From Argopecten irradians (lineage: Eukaryota; Mollusca; Bivalvia; Pectinida; Pectinidae): a stretch of DNA of 64,000 nucleotides. The DNA lies in assembly GCF_041381155.1 (NCBI RefSeq), contig NC_091139.1, forward strand, positions 8,060,383-8,124,382. The letters are read 5' to 3'. The translations under genes were made by a program, and so were the position numbers. How positions within the stretch are numbered: position 1 is the first letter of the stretch; each line of letters starts with the position of its first letter. Positions 39,019 to 52,330 of the stretch are shown one piece after another. Below the pieces are notes generated by a model. It had not been told where the DNA came from, searched no databases, and saw only the letters and a list, made by a program, of their open reading frames with translations.

Positions 39019-41992
39019 TATTAATTTAATATATTTACCACAATCCGACTACATGATAATGAGAAAAAAAAACTATAAGACTTAATTCTTTTGTGAGCCA
39101 ATTATGACATAACATTTTATGACGTCATCTGTTACTTGCTTGATGGTTTAGATACTTCACACAATAGTACTTGGGAGAAAAGGTATATCAATGATAGACA
39201 TATCAAAATTATGATCAAATAAAACGCAAGAATATGGCAATAAAGAAGAAAGCATGTCACTCTGCAGAGTCGGGAATTCATAAACTTCCCTTGGTCTCAA
39301 TTGTCGTGAGAGACAAATTACAATTTCGTTGGGATTTCACTGGAAGATTTTTTTTTCTAGTGTTAAGACTATAATTTAAGATTGATATATGACCTTGGAT
39401 AATACAACAATTTTAATCATCAAGCTTGGCTCAGATTGAAATAAGAATATTGTGGTTATTTTTAAATTGTTTCTGCGTCTGTTAACGGACATCAAACTGT
39501 AACTAGCGTTTTGTAGTTTACGTCGGGTGTGTTCATTTCAACAGATCAGATTTCGTGGAAACCTATTTCGGTTGGTTCATGTTAAAACACGAAAACCATG
39601 GAAAGGAAACCACCACAAAAACACATAAGTTCACAGTACAGTTCAACTCAGGACACTTCACTTTTTGTAAAGGCGACTTTAGATGAAAAGGAAGAAATAG
39701 ACCGGGATATCTCTACTGCTTCAAACAAACATTGAGTATAGTTACCAAAAAGCACTTTATATTAAATTTTCCAAATTCTACAATGCGTGAAGACGTAAAG
39801 CCGACTAAACAGAAGATAAGATCGTTCCCCTAACGTCACTGCGAAATATAAGTGAACTTCCTTATCAAAACAAACATTTAAATGATACACCGGATTCCCC
39901 GTATGCATAAATGAACTCCTTAATCATTTAAATGCGTTGGCTTTTGTGTAACTTTACCCTCTACAGCGTCCCATGTCACCATGTAAGAACTTGTTCAGTC
40001 CTATTTGGTTTCATGTTCAAATTCAACAATGTAGCTTGTTTTGTTTATCATATTTTATTACGGATAAGTTCCTCCTCGTATCTAAATCAATATTTTATCA
40101 GCATATGAATCAAGATTTCGTTTAGTCCTATTACCTCTATGATATTACAACATATTATTTATAACATCCGTAAGTATAGAAAAATGACAACCCATCCGAA
40201 AACGTCAAACCTGAGATTTTTTATTGAGGTGAGAATTATCTCCCATTGACAGACCACCAGCTGTCAATCAAGCCGCCAGAGTAGCGCAAGTGACTTTGCA
40301 TTTTGTATTGTGTATGGTACGATGTTTGTTTCGACATTGAATAGGTACACGTGCGTGTACGAGCACGAGGCGTGGCTGCATATCGTCTGACGATCGGCCA
40401 ATTGCCTTTCTGAAATGACGTTTGTGTTAATATTTGCTTATTAATATTTTCAGATTCTATGAAAACCGCAACCACAATTCCAGGCTTTTTTAATACACTA
40501 TAATAAAAAAAGGATTTTGCTATACCTCTCTCATTTCTCTTATTTAAGTTACTTCATGTTGATACACTACCTTCGAAATGTATGTTACAGTTGCCTTTTT
40601 GTTATTATATGTCTATATTATCCATCAACCTATCTTGACATTGTTTCCTATATACTTGTTATGCATTTGGAGGAAATAAATATCTGTCAAAACTGATAAC
40701 TTCATTTCATGAAACAATTGTGTCCAAAATATATATTAAGAAATTCGGGGGTCACTATATATATATATACATATGAATAACAATCACAAAAAAATCTATT
40801 CACTTTAATGCCGATATTTATCTTTTAATGAAAGTGGTACCTGAATCAGAATAGTGCTCCACTTTCATAAAAATGTTTTGAAGAACAGACAGGAACGTTT
40901 CAAAGGCAACCGGATGTTTTTTATGAAAAGACAAATCAGCCGGTGGTTTTGAAACCAGCATGAATAAACATGCATTTATGCACTGCGCGGGCAAAACGAA
41001 TGACAAATTCTGTACGTTGGTGGTATGGAGCAATGTGTCATTTACATGTTAATTACATTATAATACATAAATCGATCTCCGAATATCAATAGTTCCCGTT
41101 ATACAGTATAGACGGGTTGGCATTATTGTCGATCTGTTTTCTTATGAGTCTGTACTGGGGTGTACCCAGTTCCTTTAGTTTATGCTGTACAAAAAACCTA
41201 AGTTCCTTTTATTCAGAAAATGACATATGGGTGTTTTTTAAAAAGATCGTATTTCGGTCTTTGTTAATGCGTTTTTATTTTCGTTCTAAAATTCGAACTT
41301 TTCTGTATTGTATCTACAAGGCAATGCGGTTCTTTACGCTCTAGACTTTTATAGTGATTTGCAGTATTGAATGAGTTTTAAAGTTTACTTATTACATAAT
41401 AATGGTAAGACAGACTCGGTCACACAGAATGTAAAAATGGTAAATATTACGACTACAGAGTAAACTGTTTAAAGATATTTCAATAGATTTTTCATAACTC
41501 TCGAAGGTACGTTCTCCAGAAATGGAGCATTATGTAATACAAAGTAAACAGTAGAAGTAGTATATTCGTCGAATTGATAATGAAACAAGCATGTAATAAT
41601 CGTAATGGGGTATCATTACAGATGTCGATCAAATACCCCACTGTCAGTCATCACTCAATAGCTAATAATTTTCATGCATACCGAATGATATCCGGTCTTC
41701 AGAAGCCTCTATCTTGGACTTCATGGATAAAAACAAAGGATCTCTTAAGGTTAACACGGAACATTTGATTCTATATTTGACTCCTAGTATAACAATTTTA
41801 AGTTACAGACAAAATAATATCATTTATCAGATTCTGTAGATTTCTGTAGAAGGATATATATATATGTAGTTGCCTTTTAATAGACCTGACGGAGTTGTCT
41901 AACTTTTGCTAAAGCTATATATTTTAGAAGTAAAACGTCGAGTACGTAACATATTATTTATATATGAATCGTCTGTCTACATATTATATCAC
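39019..41992. other. Intergenic, nothing supported
   Basis: AT-rich DNA without an exon, RNA gene or repeat structure that I can support. Confidence 0.4.
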
Positions 41993-42278
41993 CAAGTCAT
42001 AGCCATCCTCGATACCCCAGGGGTTCCTATCACTTATTATCTCTACATCCCTTGGCTATCTCATATTAAAACTGAGGCAACAGAACAGAACAAGTAATTT
42101 CGTCCTATGATGCACATCAAAAGAGCCATATAACGGTACACTGTTGTTGACTGTGTAGCTTATGTATTCAAATATTTTTTGCTGGCCTAATATGATTGGT
42201 TCAGAATTTTCCCTCTGAGCTGCCATCAGTTTTACTATGAGATAGTCCAGGGGTATCGGGGATGAGTCATAGCTGTCT
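41993..42278. mobile_element. Candidate inverted-repeat element
   Basis: AGTCATAGCCATCCTCGATA, CCCCAGG near 41994 is mirrored by CCAGGGGTATCGGGGATGAG, TCATAGCTGTC near 42250. The arms are about 30 bp with several mismatches and no ORF lies between them. The edges are approximate. Confidence 0.5.
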
Positions 42279-43624
42279 CTAGCCTATTATAATCGGACAT
42301 AAAAACATAAATATAAAATGACTAAGAATAGTCTGCACTCAAAACCATTCATCAAAGACAAACTTTGGATTTAGGCAAAAAATACAAAGCTTTATATTCT
42401 CCGTTGACAAAATATTTCATACATTTAAGCATTGAACTGAATTCAGTTGGAAATAATAGGAGCATAAATGTCAATGGACAACGGATTCATGTTGAATTTG
42501 CCCTTGTCCAATTGGCATTTATAATTCCATGAAAATTGTCAACTGAATGAAGTTCAATATTTGCATTTGATAACAATTTCAAAATAAAATCGCGAAAGAT
42601 TTTGCAACCATAATAAATAAACGATTCATTCTCGTCAGCCATCTTCCGTCAACTCTGGAACGACAAAAGGATATACCTATTGTACAGAATAATTTATGTG
42701 TCAATGATATACCTAATGTGCACGTTGTACGAAGTGATCTTCTGTTCTCCCTGCTCTTTGATTCCGTTTCCTACCTTAGAAAAGGAATTTATCACTTCAT
42801 ACCGTAGCATGAAAATTGAGATTTGCCTCCCTTTATTCAATATTCAGTATTTAATGTACATTTCATTTCGACAAAATTTTTCAACACATTATCTCCCTTC
42901 GATCGTGCAAAATATTTAAAACTGTTTTCTTGTTTGTATTTATAAGAGAGGTTTCTCAATATAAAAAGCTTATTAAGTTTGGTAAGTGTTCTTACAGGAA
43001 AACGTGTGCAGATATTATTTTACATTTAATTTTTGTTTTTCATCCACAGATGTTTCTTGACTGAAACTTTTTCGTATGTGATTGACGTTTCTGATAGAAG
43101 ACATTTCATTTTGGAGTCTAAAGGTAGTGATTGTTCCTCTGAGAACGTCACTTAGTTCTAAATGTATAATCAACGCATTTAAACAGTATGTGTTCCATAC
43201 TTGATAATGATAATAAACATTATTCAAGTAAAACAACTTTCAAAACATATAACAAAAATCAAATAAGTATGAACATTGAAACGAAATACAAATTCCATAT
43301 TGCATATTCCAGTCAGCAATTATGAAGGGTTTTAGAATTAAAGATGATTCGTGGTGCATTTACACCGTTATTGTACCCCAGCAGTAAGTTACATGGAAAT
43401 AAAAACATTTGAATAATTATCAAATAAAAAATAGATATTATTTCTTCAGCGCATATGTAAGTGAATTATTCATCAGTATATCTTTAGTGCAAAAAGTGGA
43501 CTCTATGGGCGGACACGATATTGTCTACTGATTTACAGGGTTGTTTCCCCTTTTATTGGCATTAAAATGTACATTTGAAAATTAGATCGCATAAATCTTA
43601 AACAATTTTACTCTCACGTTTATT

Positions 43625-43969
43625 TCACGAAAAGTACCTTTTGCGATACCATCGAACTGCCAAACCAGCCAGGCGTGTCTGTAGTCTGTACCCCAAATCA
43701 AACATCAGGTTCACCCAGTCGAAGTGTTTTCCATAAAGTGACGAAGAAGGAGTCGTTAGACTGATGGATTTCCTGATTAGAAATGATTTGTGACATAATT
43801 GATGTTGACAACAGTTGTAGATCAAAAGTACCTCAACACTATTACTTTGTGTGTTTCTACAATTTAAGTGACTGTGAAAAAAATGAAACTCAAAGTTGTA
43901 AATCCTATGGAACGTTTCTCCTTGGGTAATGACCTTCACGCTGCATTCTGAAGGCTTTTGTTTAGAATC
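43625..43969 (-). CDS. Possible terminal exon of an unknown gene
   Basis: The acceptor TTTTCATTTTTAG|AT leads into a 114-codon open frame (DSKQKPSECSVKVITQGETF ... LAGLAVRWYRKRYFS) ending at TGA. It has few AT-rich low-complexity codons, unlike most open frames here. I recognise no domain, and no upstream exon could be linked with confidence. It may be chance. Confidence 0.25.
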   Translation of the reverse strand, partial: DSKQKPSECSVKVITQGETFHRIYNFEFHFFHSHLNCRNTQSNSVEVLLIYNCCQHQLCHKSFLIRKSISLTTPSSSLYGKHFDWVNLMFDLGYRLQTRLAGLAVRWYRKRYFS

Positions 43970-44350
43970 TAAAAATGAAAAACTTAATACGCACTTTCTT
44001 CGGACTGACACCTTGTGCAATACTCAAAACATATCAAATAATAAATCTGATATAAAAAAGTAAAACAAAATCAAAGAATATTTTATATTATTCAAGTGGA
44101 TTGTTTTCATCTTTCCCTCAGATAAGTATATAATAATTAGACTATTCAGCATTAGAGAGTAAAAAACCTTGATGTTAAACAACTTCAAGCCCATAACATC
44201 TTATCAGTTATATATATAAACAAATCAAACAGGACAGAGAAAAGTTTTCACAGATGATAATAGTAGTTCTACCCATACATCTTGTGCTAAACTTATGCTG
44301 TCAATAACGTACTTAGTATTCATCATAAAATTATAAGGCTGAAACATATA

Positions 44351-44573
44351 TGTCTGTTTAGGGTTACATTGGCACAAGAAATAGGGTCGGTAGGTCGGGA
44401 TATTTTTTTGTATTTTTTTAAGTGTCTTTCACTCTAAAGTAATGGCTGGAACTGGAGTCTGAGATCGAAATCCCGACATTTATAAAAAAAAATCATAGAA
44501 AAGTGGGAAAAAATAGAGTCGGAAGTAAAAAAAAAAAGAATAGGTTCGGTCGGGTAACCTTAAACAGGCATAA
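44351..44573. mobile_element. MITE-like element, TIR TGYCTGTTTARGGTTAC
   Basis: TGTCTGTTTAGGGTTAC on the left is matched by TGCCTGTTTAAGGTTAC as the reverse complement of the right. AATAGGGTCGG / GAATAGGTTCGG further extends the similarity. The interior is A/T-rich and non-coding. Confidence 0.65.
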
Positions 44574-45150
44574 TCATCCTATTTACCTTGTGAAATTCTA
44601 TATATCTACACTTATCACAGACCGTAAAATGTGTCTTTGAAGTTTAATTAAAATGGATACTGATAATAAGCGTACAAATCATATCTTAGGTATGATGAAT
44701 CGTACAGAAAAGTAAGCTCTGATTTTGGCAAAATATTACATACCGGTTTGGGGATGTGGTGTTGAGTACTTTTCCCGATTTGGTAGTTTTTTCCTGTAAG
44801 GATAGTATTACCGTTACATCCTTTGTATAGAAAAAAGTAACATGAAAAAATGTGAAATACCCATTTTGAACCTGAAATACCCATTTTGAACCTCTTTGTG
44901 CCACTTTTAATAATAGCATCAAAAAGCATATCTCAGTGTATCCTCAGTGTTGATTTTGTCTCATTTTTTATAATTGGTTGTCGTGTAGATATCGGCAACA
45001 GAAATCACAGGGATGCTAGTAATGTCAGTTCATCAGCATGGAAAATACTGACTGGTTCACATCATGATGTGGCTTTGAACAATCAGGACAAATTTGAACT
45101 TGAACTTGATTACTTTTTAAATGTTCCTATTGTTCCGTTTACACCATAAG

Positions 45151-45226
45151 TTTTGTTGTTGTTGTTTTTTTTTGTTTTTTGTTGTTGTTTTTTTGTTGTT
45201 TTTTTTTTTTTTTTTTTTTTTTTTTT
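45151..45226. repeat. GTT/poly-T low-complexity tract
   Basis: Interleaved GTT repeats and long T runs end in about 27 T. On the minus strand this is an A-rich tail with CAA units. It could be a decayed retroposon tail, but I see no body attached. Confidence 0.8.
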
Positions 45227-48200
45227 GTAATTTTGTGCTGTTGCATTGAACCCATATTCGACATTTTATTGATATAGTTGATGTCTCTAATGCATACATA
45301 CTCGTCCTGATCAGCTGTGTCTATTCTCGCTTTTATTTTTATGGATCGCCATATAATTTATATAATTGTAATTCGCAGAAATCCAACCTGATTGGTGTTT
45401 TCGAATCTTGATAACAATTATGCTATAACGTTGACTTTGTTTCTTGTAAGTTTTAAAAAGATAATAACATTGACTACGCCCTGCCACAAAATCCGAACCA
45501 AAATAAATGCACACTGTATTGCTTCATACTTTAGGAAAATTTAGCATCCAATTGTCTAAAGACTTTTAAGACTGTTTATCTGATCTCAAATAAGTTAGGT
45601 TTGCACTATCATTGCAGTGAATAAGGCCTCTGATACAATTTTTCGACAAAAATTACACACAATATTGCACATAAGAGACTTATACGATATTAGCTATTTA
45701 AAAGATGCTAAGCAATATTAACTAATACCTCCAATGGTTAAAACTATATAACATTCGTGAAAACATTTATCAGTTTCTTTATTAAAAATAAACTTGAAAT
45801 TAAATATTACAAATATTTACACTATTGAACAAAACAATGTGCAAGAAGACACAAATACAAACCAATCTTCAAATTGTGGATATAAATATTTGAATGTACA
45901 ATTCAAAAGTGTGCATAGAATACAAACCTTTTATATTCAACAGTAGTAACTTTCGATATACAAATAGAAATTTAACGTACTCAATATAAATTACGATTTT
46001 AGTATATAAAAATAAATGTATCCTTTCATTTAGCATTTACATTATTCAGCTGACACACCAGTGGATTGATATAAAAACAGTTGGGTCTCCATAAATATAG
46101 TGATATCTTCGCTTCTATACATAAAATAACACGCAACGAATTTACTTTGTTATAAGCGGAGTGCGTTTTACACCTATCTTAAAATATAAAGGCACCTTGA
46201 CGGTGAATGAATATTACTCTATTATATACATGGATTCGGTTTAAGCGTATTCATTATAAACGTGTTTTACTGTAATTTATGGTAGTCTCGAAACCAGCCT
46301 AAGCTTTTTTAGTTGATAAACACATTACGTAAATAATCGTATCTGTATTCAGACCAGCTGAAGCCAATAACATGGCCATGATACAGTTACGACACATAAA
46401 GCTAAGGATTATTTACATTCCTGTTTACGGGACATTGCTTGCTGCAAACAAGTTTACTATCGCGAAACACAATTTTTGCGTAATTTTGCGAAAAAGAAAA
46501 TTAACTCGAGTTCAAAAGTTTCGCTAATGATTACGTAAAACGTATGTATGAACGTTCACTTGGCATTAAGAACCCTTGACCACAAATGTATGTATTCATG
46601 AACGAAATAACGAAGACGCAATATATCGTATACGTGAAAAGGGATATTGTCAGAAAGGGTTGTTTTCCATATAGGGACCGCAGAATCAAGCCAAAATTGA
46701 ATATCTGGAAATCTCCTTTTGGGCACCAGATTTCATACAGGGTTGAATGTTTCGGCTGCTGATTGGGTATTCAAGGCGGACCAGTTTCAAATATTTCAAT
46801 GGTACATGTATGTGAGACGACCTTCTTCAAAATTAGACTGGGTGACATGACTTGAAAAATCCATTTAAACTGGACAGCACCAAACGTTAACATTGTCGTC
46901 TATGGGAAAGAAGTCTCTATAACACTGAATCCTTATAGACATATGTCGTTAGGATGTGAATTACTTTATGTTGTAAATATTGGGCGAAGAAGTAATTCCA
47001 ATAGTGTGGACAAAATGTTGTCGAACATTCGAGGCGATCTGTTCCACAAAAAGAACAAATAGAATTACATATTAAAGACGGTCATGGACGTTCACAAAAG
47101 CACAAACAATGAACACATATAGAACATACAGATAAACTACATGGACAATGGCGATGCTTGTTGTCTGGATGATTCATTTGGTCAGTCGCTATAACTAGTA
47201 GGGATAATACACACACAATTGTATGAATTACCTATGCATCAAAGGATTACATAGAATTGTCCTCGAACACTTTAACTCTTTAATATGCATATCACATGAT
47301 CGTGATTGCAGGACGGGAAAGGGTTCCTTCCGATGCAATATTCAGCAGTTTTGACGGATGCCATAGGCGACGAATTTTCGTTGCAACGTTTTTTTTAGGA
47401 ATATAATCGCACTTACTCAGTGTTGAACACGTGATCATCAAGCGGACGCCCTTATCTGTCATGTTTTTGGCTTTATTTGGGAGTCGTAAACTTTAACAAC
47501 ATTGATTATATTTAAAACATGGAAATTTTATCACTTGACCAGGACGAGGCCCACCGACATGGAATATATAATTAGCGTAATAAATCTTTTGTTACATAAA
47601 GAGTCTTTACTTTAGTTTACATGCATCTGTAGCATGCCATTATTCATCAAAAAATAGGAAACGCGATATCAGCCATATATTTCGAGATTTAATCCTTTAG
47701 AGTACATAATATGCAAATTAGATGTTCAAGATTGAGCCTTAGCATTTCAAATTATTACAATTTTTGAATATATATTTATGTTGTTGCTTGTAATAGAAAA
47801 AAAGACAAAAGCTGCAAGGGCACTTTCAAAACTGTGGTAAGACTCGTCGTGGCAAGTGATCATTAAAGTTTATACAATTTTCTATTATCCACTGCAAAAT
47901 TATATCGGTAAAAATATACGACATACAATATACTCATTTGATCACGAATTGTTGAAAACTATTTTCTTAAAAAATCATAATATATATTGTTAAATGATTA
48001 TCCTAAGTAGAAAAAAAATGAGAGAACGAACGGAGCAAGTTATTTTGAGTAATAAAACAAAAATAATATCTTTTCTAGTAAACATATCACAATTTACCAA
48101 CAGCATTCATTGAAACAAAACAAAAAAGAAAAACTGAATTCGATTGTAAATATCTTTTATAATCTCTACAGCATTATTTTCAAATTCAGAGTACGTTTGC

Positions 48201-48614
48201 ATTGTTTGGGATTACTGCTCTGAACAGTCAATAGAATTTTTGAAATATTTTATTTAAAACAACCGAAATGGGAGCAATTGCATAATCACTGAAATTAATG
48301 TATACTAATACAAAATTATTACTAAACTGCTTTTACAAATCTCGATTAAGAAGTTTAAAACCAAAGAAGACAATGTTATCACGTTATTATGTTTGTATGT
48401 GTTCTAAATGACAAATTAAATTATTTATCATATCGTTATGGCTCTTGATTGACTATGACATTTGTAAGCATTCATATTTACTTTCCCTCTCGTTGCTCTT
48501 TCCATTTCTACAATGTCACCATGTCCACATTTTTTTCTGAAATATAGGTCATGTTCCCTATCAATCGATCGCTACCCTATTCCGTGTATATCCAGATATT
48601 GATCATATTGTAAA

Positions 48615-48780
48615 ACCTATCTTAACGACCACCTTTGTATAAAGACCACCTGCTGAATAAGACCACTTTTCTAGGGTTCCAAATGACTACTTTCAACGCA
48701 ATTTAACCTGTGTATAAAGACCACTTGACTATGAAGACCATTTTTCCCCTATCCCTTGGATGGTCTTTATAGACACGATT
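48615..48780. repeat. Degenerate TATAAAGACCAC repeat element
   Basis: GACCAC recurs about five times, several as TATAAAGACCAC. The right end holds the inverse TGGTCTTTATAGACA, giving inverted ends. It is probably an old DNA-element relic immediately beside the SINE. Confidence 0.45.
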
Positions 48781-48808
48781 GACTGTGTATTGTTTTTATT
48801 CGATAAAG

Positions 48809-49010
48809 TTTTGATTGGTTTGATTAGTTTAACGTCCTATTAACAGCCAGGGTCATTTAAAGACGTGCCAGGTTTTTTGGTGGAGGAAAGCCGGAGTACC
48901 CGGAGAAGTACCTGGCAACTGCCCCACATGGGATTCGAACTCGCGACCCAGAGGTGGAGGGCATGTGGTAATATGTCGGTACATCTTAACCACTCGGCCA
49001 CCGCGCCCCC
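48809..49010 (-). mobile_element. tRNA-derived SINE with 11-bp target duplication
   Basis: Read on the minus strand it begins GGGGGCGCGGTGGCCGAGTG, with an A box TGGCCGAGTGG and a B box AGTTCGAATCC. A conserved central part (CTCCGGGTACTCCGGCTTTC) and the tail GTTAATAGGACGTTAAACTA, ATCAAACC follow. ATTCGATAAAG is duplicated exactly on both sides (48798-48808 and 49011-49021). It is a recent, complete insertion, transcribed by RNA polymerase III if active. Confidence 0.92.
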
Positions 49011-49021
49011 ATTCGATAAAG

Positions 49022-52000
49022 AAAAACTATAAGCATTATATTTTTCATATCGTTATTAGTACATGTGCATATGTAACTTGAACTGCTTGATAATGATATT
49101 AGATCGTTATTGATCAACTACTCTTGGGATTCAATTTTCAACGTTTCACATTCTTGTACATAATTAAAATTTTATTACTAAAAAATACACACAGCAATTT
49201 TCAAGTCAACAATACTATCCTATTTATCATCTGGATGGTGATCATCCAGCCCCGGGAGAGGGCTGATATAGGCATTGCCTGTTGCCCAATCCCAATTGTA
49301 ATATCACAATAAAAATATTCTGAAATAAAAATCCTATTTATCATCATAACTTGGTATTTAGTAAGTCAGCTACCTTGCTTTCACACGTAAGGACTATACC
49401 CCTCTCCAGTTAATGTACGTCATATCAAAATACTCGCTGCAGTCCATTTCATACGACTAATTCATGTGGAAAAAACACCTATTGTGCTTTAACCTTGGCG
49501 CGTAACCTTACAATATTTTCGTATTCTAAATATTTGCATAATTAGAGATAATATCTTGATATCAAATGCATTTATCTCTATAATGTATTTGTGAGTGAAT
49601 ATTAAAATTAGGGTGTTTGGTCGTGGGCGGATCTGATCTCGCTTTCGGACACACTACAATTTCATTTCTTATATCTGTAGTTACAATTCACAGCTTCCTG
49701 AAACCTCCATGTTGTTCTATTATACTTATTATTTAAAAAGTTAGATATGAATAAATTAATCATTATATGACCTGCAATGTAAATCTCTATATCCTACATC
49801 ATCAGGTTTTTTGTAACTTTCGTTAACGTTTAGTTGCTGAGCACATACGGGGAGACTCGGATCAAACACATGTGTTGGTATTTATTTGTTTCATTTTCTT
49901 GTGGTAGGTGTACGTGTATTCCGATTTGAAAGAATGTTATGTTTGATGGTAAAATTCCACACCACCATTCGAGTTAAACTTCATTTTGGACATAAGGTCA
50001 TCTAAGATTCAAATGAAGCACACATACATTGTACATTATTTTTTTTTTATTTTTTTTTTAAATGTGATAAGAAATTGTTTTCTTATATAACAAACGTGAA
50101 TCGTTACCTATGATGAGCTATCATCATAACATTTATTTGTACAAGTATATGGTGTAAAGATAGTACAATCAACTATAACACCCTAACATGTGCAATGACG
50201 TCATGGTCAGTCGAGTCATATGTTCTTTCACTAAACAACAGATTGTTATTGTTGAATTACTCGTATGTCTGTGTTTTTATGTAACTATTCACGCTTATCG
50301 ATAAGAAATTAGAGTTAATTCTCTATATACTACAGCAATGCCATGATATGCGGAACTAAATAAAAGTATACAGTTGCTGACTTGGGTTGAAGGCAACAGA
50401 TGTTGTGTTTGACCCGAAGAAAAACTGTTGCCCGAAGCCGAAGGCCGAGGGCAACATTTTGAGAGAGGGTCCAACAAATCGACTGGCCGAACACCCAGTC
50501 GATAACTGTTTTGTTACACCCATTGACTCAAAACATTGCATCGGCGTCACGAATTGTGTCTGTGAGGTCACTCCGGTCCAACAGCACATTTTAACAGTCG
50601 ATTTTAACAGTACTTTGAACCGCTCGACGGAACAGTTCATTTATTGGCATTTTTGTCAATAGAGTTTATACAGAAACTAATTTATAGGGATATAACAATT
50701 CTCAATGAACAATTGCTAAGTACTTACATCTATATTCACGACAACATAATCATGACACACACATGATACCATGCCGATGACGTCTTAACGAGTCAAAGGG
50801 TTCAATGTGATCCCGATTGATAAATATGATTTTACGAATGAGTGAGTCAATACTATTACTAAAATATTCCTAATAACGAAATCTCCTATGCTGAATAGGT
50901 GTTTAAAAAGACATTGCTTTGTTTGGTCTCTTGTTAAATGCGTATGGCAGTGACAAGATTTAGATCGCTTTCCCATTCACTCGAATTCCTCCATTAAATA
51001 GAGTTCATTATATAGGACAAACTTGTCATTCATTTCTGGAACTGACATCAGCTAGAACTTTTACTGTCAAATATCGTCATGTTGTTATGAAACGGCATCT
51101 TTATGATAAATGTTTGTAGTAGGTTAAAAAAAAGGAATAATGAAATGTTAAAATGATACATTTTTTATAAAAGATATAATAATCGATTCATACCATATAC
51201 TGTTTTAAATATGACTGGTCCTACATGCAAAATAGAACGTTTCTCTTACCCAGTAGCCTGTAGATGTTAATTCTCACTGTTAAATTAAACAAGATGCAAG
51301 TATACATAAGGTTGTAAATTACAAACAGGTAGCAGAATATATAATTCACGGGTGTATCTGACGCCTTACTTCCAATCACGCTCAGGACGTGAGTATCTGC
51401 ATGTAAACGTGACTGATAAATTTCTTCCAGAAATTATGTTTACAAACACCAATTAAATGCATTGTAAACATATTTTATAAAATTTGTCATATAGTACTAA
51501 TGTTGACGGTTTTCGTGTTGAGAGGTATCCATGTCAACAGTCAGAATCACTCGGCCGGTCTATCGTGTTTTGGTCTATAGCTGGGTTTTAGGAGCATCAA
51601 ACCTACTTTTGATGCCTTATATCTTAGCTGTCTAATCCAGTGACAGCTAAAAATCAGTTAGTTCCAAAAATAGTCTGTGCCCTGTAATGTTGATTTTCAT
51701 ATACTTATTTTAACAAAACCCGAAACGGTTGTGGTTTTGTTGTTTTTAGTGATGTTGGTGTTTATGCATGAAGTTCTTTGTACTAGTACAGCACGAAGTT
51801 ATCATTATCTGCATAGAAGTTTTTATAATATATTTTAGCAAGAATTTACTTTAATGCAATGACTAAATCAAAAGCCATATATACACTGCATAACTTTATT
51901 ATGAGATAAATGCAATCAGAAGATGGAAAAGCATATCGCCATGAACAGTGTGAACATAAAGTGACAACATAGTCGAACTTCCAAATTTCATGGTGGACAT

Positions 52001-52204
52001 AACGTATCGAAATACCTGGACGAATCCCATCAAACTAATGCCAGAAGAACATGAAAACTTCCTATGAAAGTTATACGGCTAATTGATGAGCTGCAGGAGC
52101 ATTATAAACTAGGCTATGGCTTCATAGACAAATAGAATTCTTCCATATAAACATGACAGTATAAAATGACCAGAATCATTAAGTATTTTGAAATAGTTGT
52201 TTGG
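49022..52204. other. Intergenic, no gene seen
   Basis: Apart from the GC-rich patch at 50380-50640, the sequence is AT-rich with nothing supported. Confidence 0.4.
50380..50640. repeat. GC-rich patch with TGTTGCCC hairpin, probable repeat
   Basis: A GC-richer 260-bp island with overlapping open frames on both strands. It contains TGTTGCCC (50426) facing GGGCAACA (50449-50456) around GAAGCCGAAGGCCGA. The hairpin and its GCCGAGGG sequence resemble the CCCGAGG fold-back elements. I recognise no protein family in either strand. Confidence 0.4.
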
Positions 52205-52330
52205 GTTGGATTAACTGCTTATGAATAACCAAGATCATTTAAGGACGTGACATGACCTTGAGATGGAGGAAGCCGGAGTACTCACATTGCAAACAGCGCC
52301 CATCGGTCAGTAACTGTCATCTGCCCGTCA
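52205..52330 (-). mobile_element. Truncated, diverged SINE copy
   Basis: ACCAAGATCATTTAAGGACG and GATGGAGGAAGCCGGAGTAC align with the 3' half of the SINE at 48809-49010. The tRNA-like head is absent. Confidence 0.65.

Larger units (their letters stand above)
43970..48600. other. Intergenic, repeats only
   Basis: It holds the 44.4-kb MITE, the poly-T tract and a diverged GCGAAA-rich repeat at 46455-46645. The rest is AT-rich, with no gene supported. Confidence 0.4.

Noticed and set aside
43015..43236. 73-codon minus-strand frame
   Set aside because: No convincing acceptor, no motif, and the phase cannot be linked to the candidate exon at 43.6 kb.
48940..49010. tRNA-like sequence with A and B boxes
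   Set aside because: It is the head of a SINE: it continues into a SINE body and tail, and target duplications flank the whole element.
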